64,000 nucleotides of DNA from Acidovorax radicis N35 (GTDB lineage Bacteria; Pseudomonadota; Gammaproteobacteria; Burkholderiales; Burkholderiaceae_C), in NCBI RefSeq assembly GCF_000204195.1, contig NZ_AFBG01000021.1, positions 434,001 to 498,000 on the forward strand, read 5' to 3'. Positions within the stretch are counted from its first letter, which is position 1; every line of letters begins with the position of its first letter. Below, one piece after another: positions 58,522-64,000 of the stretch. Under the pieces are notes generated by a model. That model saw only the letters and a list, made by a program, of their open reading frames with translations. It made no database searches and had not been told where the DNA came from. A program made the position numbers and the translations under genes.

Positions 58522-60321
58522 CTAGTGGTACAGCGCCTCGATCTCGGCCGCATAGGTCTTGTAGATGCTGGAGCGGCGCACCTTCATGGTGGCGGTCACC
58601 TCGCCGTCATCGTGGTCCAGCTCTTTGGTGAGCAGGTGGAACTTGCGGATCTGTGAGACCTGCGCCAGGCGCTGATTGCCCTGGTTGATTTCGGCGTCGA
58701 TGAGGCTGCGCACCTCGGGGTGTTCCACCAGCGAGCGAAAGTGTGTGAACGGGATGCGCCGCGCCTCGGCCCATTTGCCCACAGTTTCGTAGTCGATCAT
58801 CACCAGCGCACCCACAAACTTGCGCGCCTCGGCCACGATGATGCATTCCTTGATGAAGGGGCTGCCCTTCATGGTGTTCTCGATCTCGGAGGGCGTGAGG
58901 TTCTTGCCGCCCGCCGTGATCATGATGTCTTTCAGGCGGTCCACGATCTGGATCTGGCCGCGCTCCTCGCGCACCACGTCGCCCGTGTGCAGCCATCCGC
59001 CTACGATGCTGCTGGCCGTGGCCTCGGGGTTCTTGTAGTAGCCCGCAAACACCATCTCGCCTTTGATCTGAAGCTCTCCGTTGTCCGCAATGCGGTGCTC
59101 CACGCCCAGCGTGGGCACGCCCACGGTGCTTACCACCACATGGTCCAGCCGGTGGCCCGTGACCATGCCGGTGGATTCGGTCAGGCCATACACCTCGATG
59201 AGCGGCACGCCCAGCACGCGGAAGAAGCGCACCACATCGGGCGGAATGGGCGCGGCGCCGGTGAGCGCCACATGGGCATTGCGCAGCCCGATGAAGTTCT
59301 GCAGCGCGCGGAACACCAGCCAGTAGCTGGCGGCATAAGTGAGCTTGTCGCCAGCGCTCCAGGCACTGCGCGGCTTTTCGGCGAGCGGCTTGCACGCGCT
59401 GTAGGCCTTGTGGAACAGCGCGCGGCGCAGGCCGCCCGTTTCCTGCACCTTGATGCTGATAGCGGCGTGCAGCTTTTCCCAGATGCGCGGTACGCCGAGG
59501 AACATGGTGGGCGCGACTTCGCGCAGGTCTTCCTGCACGGTGCGGATGGATTCGCCGAAGTTCACCTGCGAGCCGATGTACACCGGCACAAAGCTGGTCA
59601 GCATCTGCTCGGCCACATGGCACAGGGGCAGGTACGACAGGTGGGTGGTCTCGCGCGACAGCTCCAGCCGGTCCATGATGCCCGGCACCACGCCCCGGAT
59701 GTTGCGGTACGAAATCATCGCGCCCTTGGGCTTGCCGGTGGAGCCCGACGTGTAGATCATCAGGCCCACATCGTCGAGCCGCTGGCGTGCGAGGGCGTCG
59801 TCGATGATGGTTTGTTGGCCCGACGCTGCGCCCAACTGCTCGACCTCGTCAAAGGTGGTGATGAACTGCCGCACCTCGGGCGCAAAGCTGCGCAGGCCCT
59901 TGGTCTCCATGACCACGATCTTTTTCAGGCGCGGCAGCTCGGGCAGTGCGGCCAGCAGCTTGTCGGTCTGCTCCTGGTCTTCGCAGACCATGATCTCGAT
60001 GTCGGCATGGCCCACCACATAGGCCACTTCGTTGGTGGGGCTGGTGGGGTACACGCCCACCGTCACGGCGCCCACCAGGCCTGCGCCCATCTGTGCCAGC
60101 ACCCATTCGATGCGGTTCTCGGAGATCACGCCCACATGCCCGCCCGCAGGCAGGCCCAGTGCCCGCAGGCCCAGGCCGAAGTGGCTGGCGCGCTGGTGGT
60201 ACTGCGCCCAGGTGAAGGGCTTCCAGATGCCGAAGTCCTTTTGCCGGATGGCGATGCGGTCCGCGTCGGTGCGTGCGCGCTCGCGCAGCATCTGGGGCAG
60301 GGTGAGGTCGGGAAGGGTCAT
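58522..60321 (-). CDS. AMP-forming acyl-CoA synthetase (long-chain FadD15-like)
   Basis: The 599-residue ANL enzyme has the P-loop IYTSGSTGKPKGAMISYRN, HLSYLPLCHVAEQML, the adenine motif ALTGAAPIPPDVVRFF with EVYGLTESTG, the GWLHTGDVVRE motif, DRLKDIMITAGGKNLTPSEIEN and a late catalytic Lys region. It activates a fatty or aromatic acid to its CoA thioester. Its ATG overlaps the livF stop by four bases, tying acid activation to the transporter; the substrate may be the imported compound. Confidence 0.92.
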   Translation of the reverse strand: MTLPDLTLPQMLRERARTDADRIAIRQKDFGIWKPFTWAQYHQRASHFGLGLRALGLPAGGHVGVISENRIEWVLAQMGAGLVGAVTVGVYPTSPTNEVAYVVGHADIEIMVCEDQEQTDKLLAALPELPRLKKIVVMETKGLRSFAPEVRQFITTFDEVEQLGAASGQQTIIDDALARQRLDDVGLMIYTSGSTGKPKGAMISYRNIRGVVPGIMDRLELSRETTHLSYLPLCHVAEQMLTSFVPVYIGSQVNFGESIRTVQEDLREVAPTMFLGVPRIWEKLHAAISIKVQETGGLRRALFHKAYSACKPLAEKPRSAWSAGDKLTYAASYWLVFRALQNFIGLRNAHVALTGAAPIPPDVVRFFRVLGVPLIEVYGLTESTGMVTGHRLDHVVVSTVGVPTLGVEHRIADNGELQIKGEMVFAGYYKNPEATASSIVGGWLHTGDVVREERGQIQIVDRLKDIMITAGGKNLTPSEIENTMKGSPFIKECIIVAEARKFVGALVMIDYETVGKWAEARRIPFTHFRSLVEHPEVRSLIDAEINQGNQRLAQVSQIRKFHLLTKELDHDDGEVTATMKVRRSSIYKTYAAEIEALYH

Positions 60322-61136
60322 GACAACCAGCGCTTTCTGCGCTTGTAGTGTTTGATGTCCTTGAAGCTCTTGGCCTCGCCACCACCGCCCATGCCCAGAT
60401 AGAACTCGCGCACATCGGGGTCGTTGGCCAGGCGTTCGGCCGTGCCGTCGATCACGATCTTGCCGTTCTCCATGATGTAGCCCCGGTGCGCCACGGCCAG
60501 GGCCACGGTGGCGTTCTGCTCCACCAGCAGCATGCTGGTGCCCCGCTCGGCATTGATGCGCGCGATGATGGTGAAGATGTCTTCGACCAGCTTCGGCGAC
60601 AGGCCCAACGAGGGCTCGTCGAGCAGGATGAGCTGGGGCTGTGCGATGAGCGCGCGGCCAATGGCCAGCATCTGCTGCTCGCCACCCGACAGATAACCGG
60701 CCAGGCCCTTGCGCCGCTCATGCAGACGTGGAAAGTAGCTGTAGACCAGGTCGAAATCCGGCGTCGCATCCTTGCGCCCCGTGAGCGCATAGGTGGCCGC
60801 CACCAGGTTCTCTTCGACCGTGAGGTCTTCAAAAACGCGGCGGCCTTCCATCACGTGGCTCAGGCCGTTGCGCACCAGTTGCTGCGGCGCCAAGGCCGCT
60901 GTGGGCAGGCCATTGAAGTGGATGCTGCCGCTCTCCACCGTGCCGTCTTCGAGCGCCAGCAGCCCCGACACCGCTTTGAGGGTGGTGCTTTTGCCTGCCC
61001 CGTTGCTGCCCAGCAGCGCCACGATCTGCCCACGTGGCACGGCCAGCGACAGGCCGCGCAGGGCCTGCACCACCTTGTTGTAGATGACCTCGATGTTGTT
61101 GACTTCGAGGACGTTGGCCGGGGTTGGCTGGGTCAT
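60318..61136 (-). CDS. livF: Branched-chain amino-acid-type ABC transporter ATPase (LivF-like)
   Basis: The 272-residue protein has Walker A LLGSNGAGKSTTLKA, signature YLSGGEQQMLAIGRAL, Walker B LILLDEPSLGLSP and the H-loop equivalent LLVEQNA. The C-terminus has an extra basic tail (SFKDIKHYKRRKRW) beyond typical LivF (~235 residues). The substrate-binding protein gene is directly upstream. No livG-like partner is visible in the window; it is presumably beyond the right edge. Confidence 0.92.
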   Translation of the reverse strand: MTQPTPANVLEVNNIEVIYNKVVQALRGLSLAVPRGQIVALLGSNGAGKSTTLKAVSGLLALEDGTVESGSIHFNGLPTAALAPQQLVRNGLSHVMEGRRVFEDLTVEENLVAATYALTGRKDATPDFDLVYSYFPRLHERRKGLAGYLSGGEQQMLAIGRALIAQPQLILLDEPSLGLSPKLVEDIFTIIARINAERGTSMLLVEQNATVALAVAHRGYIMENGKIVIDGTAERLANDPDVREFYLGMGGGGEAKSFKDIKHYKRRKRWLS

Positions 61137-61149
61137 GGCAAGGGCGAGG

Positions 61150-62331
61150 TCAGAGCTTGATCCAGTCAGATGCGGCCACCATTTTTTGCGCCTTCATGTC
61201 GGCGCGGTACACGCGTCCCACGGGGATGGAGTTGCCGCTGATGGTGATCGGCACGCCGATCAGCCCGCCGGTGTCGAAGTCCTTGATGCTGTTGAGCGCG
61301 GCCTTGAGGTTTTTGCCATCGAGTGGCTTGCCGGCATCCAGCGTGCGCTTGGCCGATTCGGTGAACAGCATGGCGGCCAGGAAGCCCTGGATGTAGGCCG
61401 TGCTCTGGTACTCGGGCCGCAGCGCGCGGATCTTCTCCAGCATCGGCGCCTTCTCGGTGTCGTAGTAGTAGCGGTAGGGCATCACGCCCATGAAGCCGTC
61501 GGCGGCCTCGCCCATCTTCATCACGGTGGAGCTGTCCATGGTCCAGAAGGTGCCCATCCATTTGCTGGTCATGCCCTGTTGTTTGCCCTGGGTGATGAAC
61601 TCGGGGATGGGGGCCAGGATGTAGCCGTGGAAGATGGTGTAGTCGGGCGCTGCGCGGCGCAGCTTGATGACTTCGGTGGACACGTCCACGCTGCCTGCGG
61701 GCGTCATGATCTTGACGGGCACCGACAGGCCGAGCGCCTTGGCGGCAGCCTCGCTTTTCTCGATGGGGTCGCGGCCGAACTCGGAGTCGGAGTACACAAA
61801 GGCCACCTTGGCGCCGGGCTTCTCTTTGGCGATGTGCTTGAGCAGGATGCCGAACATCTCCGTGTAGTCAGGGCCCACGAGGAACTGGTTCGGGTACTTG
61901 GCAGGGTCGTTCAGCTCGGATGCGAACGAGGCCCCGGCCATCAGCGTGGTGCCTGCACGGTCCAGCTCGGGGTTGATGGTCTTGGAAAAGCCGGTGGAGT
62001 CGCCGTAGTACAGGTTCACCTTGTTCTGGCTGGTGATCTTCTTGTACGCGGCCACGGACACATCGACCTTGTAGCCCGTGTCCTCGGGCACGTACTTGAG
62101 CTTGCGGCCCTTGATGCCGCCTGCGTCGTTGACCATCTTCACGTAGTCGCCAATGCCTGCGTTGATGCCCACACCCGCAAACGCGAACACACCCGTGAGC
62201 GGGATAGAGCCGCCAATCACGATGTCTTCACCCGACTGCGCCAGCACCGACAGCGGGCTGGTGAGCGCGGCGGCGCCAGCGGCACCGAGCAGCAGGTGGC
62301 GGCGCTGGAAGGAAGTGTGTGGTGTGTCCAT
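61150..62331 (-). CDS. ABC transporter periplasmic substrate-binding protein (LivK-like)
   Basis: The 393-residue protein has a signal sequence with twin arginines (SFQRRHLLLGAAGAAALTSPLSVLAQ), possibly Tat-dependent. The mature part opens IVIGGSIPLTGVFAFAGVGINAG, the type I periplasmic-binding fold of the Leu/Ile/Val family, with AFVYSDSEFGRDPI and TIFHGYILAPIPEFI. In this gene setting (acyl-CoA ligase, crotonase) the ligand is more likely an aromatic or fatty acid, or an amide, than an amino acid. The first ATG before the signal is at 62331. Confidence 0.9.
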   Translation of the reverse strand: MDTPHTSFQRRHLLLGAAGAAALTSPLSVLAQSGEDIVIGGSIPLTGVFAFAGVGINAGIGDYVKMVNDAGGIKGRKLKYVPEDTGYKVDVSVAAYKKITSQNKVNLYYGDSTGFSKTINPELDRAGTTLMAGASFASELNDPAKYPNQFLVGPDYTEMFGILLKHIAKEKPGAKVAFVYSDSEFGRDPIEKSEAAAKALGLSVPVKIMTPAGSVDVSTEVIKLRRAAPDYTIFHGYILAPIPEFITQGKQQGMTSKWMGTFWTMDSSTVMKMGEAADGFMGVMPYRYYYDTEKAPMLEKIRALRPEYQSTAYIQGFLAAMLFTESAKRTLDAGKPLDGKNLKAALNSIKDFDTGGLIGVPITISGNSIPVGRVYRADMKAQKMVAASDWIKL

Positions 62332-62348
62332 GTTGTCTCCTGAATGGT

Positions 62349-63386
62349 TTAGTTGCGGAAAGGCCAGAGATGGAAAAAACGGCGGATGCGCCGCCACACT
62401 TCGGCCAGGCCATGGGGCTCGAAGACGAGGAAACCGATGATGAGCAGGCCAAAAATGACGGTGCGTACAGGCGAGAGGAACACGGTGAGTTCCGCACCCC
62501 CGGGCAGCAGGCCCACCAGGAGCTTGAGCAGCTCAGGCACCATGGTCATGAACACCGCGCCCAGGATGCCGCCCAGGATGGAACCCATGCCGCCGACGAT
62601 GATGGCCGCGAGGAAGAAGATGGACATGAGCAGCGGAAAACTCTCGGGCGTGACCACGCGAAAGAAGTAGGCCCACAGCCCCCCCGCCACGCCCGCGTAG
62701 AACGACGACAGGCCAAACGACAGCAGCTTGTAGCGCAGCAGCGGAATGCCCAGCACCTCGGCCGAGATGTCGCGGTCGCGAATCGCGATGAAGGCACGGC
62801 CCACGCGCGTGCGGAACAGGTTGGCCGCGCCCAGCAGCATGAGGAGGGTGACCGGCACGATGAGCCAGTACAGCCGGAACGAGGTGTCGAGCGCCATGCC
62901 AAACAGCTTGGCGGGCGGCACGCTCAGGCCACCGGTGCCGCCGGTGAACTTCCAGTTGGCAAAGATGAAGTGCGCAATGAACGATGCGGCAATGGTGGCA
63001 ATCGCCAGGTACAGCCCCTTCACGCGCAGCGAAGGGATGCCCACCACGATGCCACCCAGCATCGCGACAAAGCCACCGGCCAGCAGGTTGAGCACAAAGG
63101 GCGTGCCCACCTTGGTTTCCAGCACGGCCACGGTGTAGGCGCCCAGGCCCATGAAGGCGGCCTGCCCCAGGCTGACCAGGCCTGTGTAGCCCGTGAGGAT
63201 GTTGAGCCCCGTGGCGCTGGCCACGTTGATGCTGACCAGGCAGGCCAGGTACAGCCAGTAGTCGCTGGCCATGAACGGGAACAGCACCAGCAGCGCGGCG
63301 CCCACGGCCAGCCACACTTTTTGCGTGCGCGAGTCGAACAGCGCCGCGTCGGCGATGTAGGTTTCCTTGAGGGTTCCGATGCGCAT
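62349..63386 (-). CDS. livM: ABC transporter permease (LivM-like)
   Basis: The 345-residue inner-membrane protein has about ten helices. Family motifs are GLNILTGYTGLVSLGQAAFMGLGAYTVAVL near the N-terminus, GIPSLRVKGLYLAIATIAASFI, and the EAA-like cytoplasmic loop FRTRVGRAFIAIRDRDISAEVLGI that contacts the ATPase, followed by ARY-like AGVAGGLWAYFFRVVTPESF. The ATG overlaps the livH stop (TGATG), so the permeases are translationally coupled. Confidence 0.93.
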   Translation of the reverse strand: MRIGTLKETYIADAALFDSRTQKVWLAVGAALLVLFPFMASDYWLYLACLVSINVASATGLNILTGYTGLVSLGQAAFMGLGAYTVAVLETKVGTPFVLNLLAGGFVAMLGGIVVGIPSLRVKGLYLAIATIAASFIAHFIFANWKFTGGTGGLSVPPAKLFGMALDTSFRLYWLIVPVTLLMLLGAANLFRTRVGRAFIAIRDRDISAEVLGIPLLRYKLLSFGLSSFYAGVAGGLWAYFFRVVTPESFPLLMSIFFLAAIIVGGMGSILGGILGAVFMTMVPELLKLLVGLLPGGAELTVFLSPVRTVIFGLLIIGFLVFEPHGLAEVWRRIRRFFHLWPFRN

Positions 63387-64000
63387 CAGAGTCTCTCTAT
63401 CTCGTGGGTGCCGAACAGGCCGTAGGGCCGCACCAGCAACACGGCGACCAGCACGATGAAGGTGGCCAGCAGCTTGTATTCACCGCCCAGGTAGGCCCCG
63501 GCCAGCGCTTCGATCAAACCGATGAGCACCCCCCCGATGAGTGCGCCCAGCACGCTGTCGAGCCCGCCCACGATGACCACCACCAGCACCGACAGACCGA
63601 ACACGCCCATGCTGGACGAGATGCCGCCAATCGAGCCAACGATGATCCCGGAGACCGCCGCGATCATGGCCGACACCACCCAGGCCAGCGAGAACACACG
63701 CGGCACGTTGATGCCTACCGAATACGCGGCCGCTTGGTCGCTGGCCGTGGCGCGCAGGGCCACGCCACCGCGCCAGAAGCGGAACACCACCAGCACCGCC
63801 GCGATGAACACGATGGCAATCACCGCACCCCAAAACACCTTGGGCGCGAGGAACGCGTCGCCCACCATGATGGGCTGGCTGGGCATGAAGTCGGGCAGGC
63901 GGCGCTGGTCGGCGGTCCAGATCATCTCGACCAGGCCCACGAGCACCGAGGCCAGGCCCACTGTGACCATGAAAACGGAGATGGGTGGCTCGCCCAGCAG
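63386..64000 (-). CDS. livH: ABC transporter permease (LivH-like), C-terminal part
   Basis: The frame is open to base 64000, so the gene begins outside the window; about 204 residues are visible. It includes EPPISVFMVTVGLASVLVGLVE, the ATPase-contact loop FRFWRGGVALRATASDQAAAYSVGINV, AMIAAVSGIIVGSIGGISSS, and LSVLVVVIVGGLDSVLGALIGGVLIGLIEA near the end. The start at Met 63970 is internal, since the frame continues upstream with family-like residues. It is the first visible gene of the operon. Confidence 0.92.
   Translation of the reverse strand: MLGEPPISVFMVTVGLASVLVGLVEMIWTADQRRLPDFMPSQPIMVGDAFLAPKVFWGAVIAIVFIAAVLVVFRFWRGGVALRATASDQAAAYSVGINVPRVFSLAWVVSAMIAAVSGIIVGSIGGISSSMGVFGLSVLVVVIVGGLDSVLGALIGGVLIGLIEALAGAYLGGEYKLLATFIVLVAVLLVRPYGLFGTHEIERL

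Noticed and set aside
58720..60348. A 542-codon plus-strand frame opposite the acyl-CoA ligase gene
   Set aside because: It is antisense to an enzyme with all ANL motifs, and its translation is His/Ala/Val-rich noise.
1..64000. CRISPR arrays, tRNA genes, intact prophage
   Set aside because: No regularly spaced direct repeats, cloverleaf sequences with CCA-type ends, or phage structural or integrase genes were seen.

Overview
The window looks like a piece of chromosome from a high-GC betaproteobacterium of the family Comamonadaceae, close to Acidovorax. Three things point there: very GC-rich codon use in most genes, about nine intergenic copies of a short inverted repeat (core GCGCTTATCC-ATCAAGCGC followed by AGCTAT) that I associate with this family, and gene content such as a PHB depolymerase, Liv-type ABC transport linked to acyl-CoA metabolism and many c-di-GMP proteins. 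This is inference; no rRNA or other marker gene is present. No tRNA, rRNA, CRISPR array or intact prophage was recognised.

Layout. 1-9.8 kb: the end of a homoserine dehydrogenase gene; an OsmC/PaiB pair divergent from a MocR-type regulator; a lipoprotein metallo-hydrolase divergent from a TetR regulator over a clear multi-half-site operator; a gamma carbonic anhydrase; a GAF-GGDEF cyclase; a radical SAM protein with an unusual cysteine motif; a HAD phosphatase. 9.8-28 kb: small or membrane proteins of unknown function, DinG helicase, a zinc-ribbon protein, a CopG regulator with a perfect palindrome next to a PHB-depolymerase-type esterase, an M28 peptidase coupled to a serine hydrolase, a LysE exporter, nucleases, and an ECF42-type sigma factor operon (DGPF protein, SRPBCC, VOC, sigma) with a candidate cognate promoter. 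28-37 kb: a 1319-residue WG-repeat/DUF4116-like protein, then a tightly packed TonB receptor - YfiR - GGDEF/EAL operon. 37-48 kb: leuA preceded by an unannotated leucine-rich leader peptide, an NlpC/P60 lipoprotein, a DAHP synthase, a MerR/thioesterase pair, and a 1628-residue GAF/PAS/GGDEF/EAL protein.

47.8-48.8 kb is the most striking non-coding region. Two diverged direct copies of a ~235 bp module each carry an AT-rich stretch, TAG triplets, a 14-nt GC-rich spacer and phased DnaA boxes. This is the architecture of a bacterial origin unwinding element, but there is no dnaA gene nearby. A Spy/CpxP-like gene and rdgC follow.

50.8-54.97 kb is a low-GC, probably acquired segment (SGNH acyltransferase, an unknown secreted protein, an insertion-sequence remnant). 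The window closes with a GT-C-like membrane protein, a DUF3592-like protein and a minus-strand livH-livM-substrate-binding protein-livF-acyl-CoA ligase-enoyl-CoA hydratase operon that runs off the right edge.
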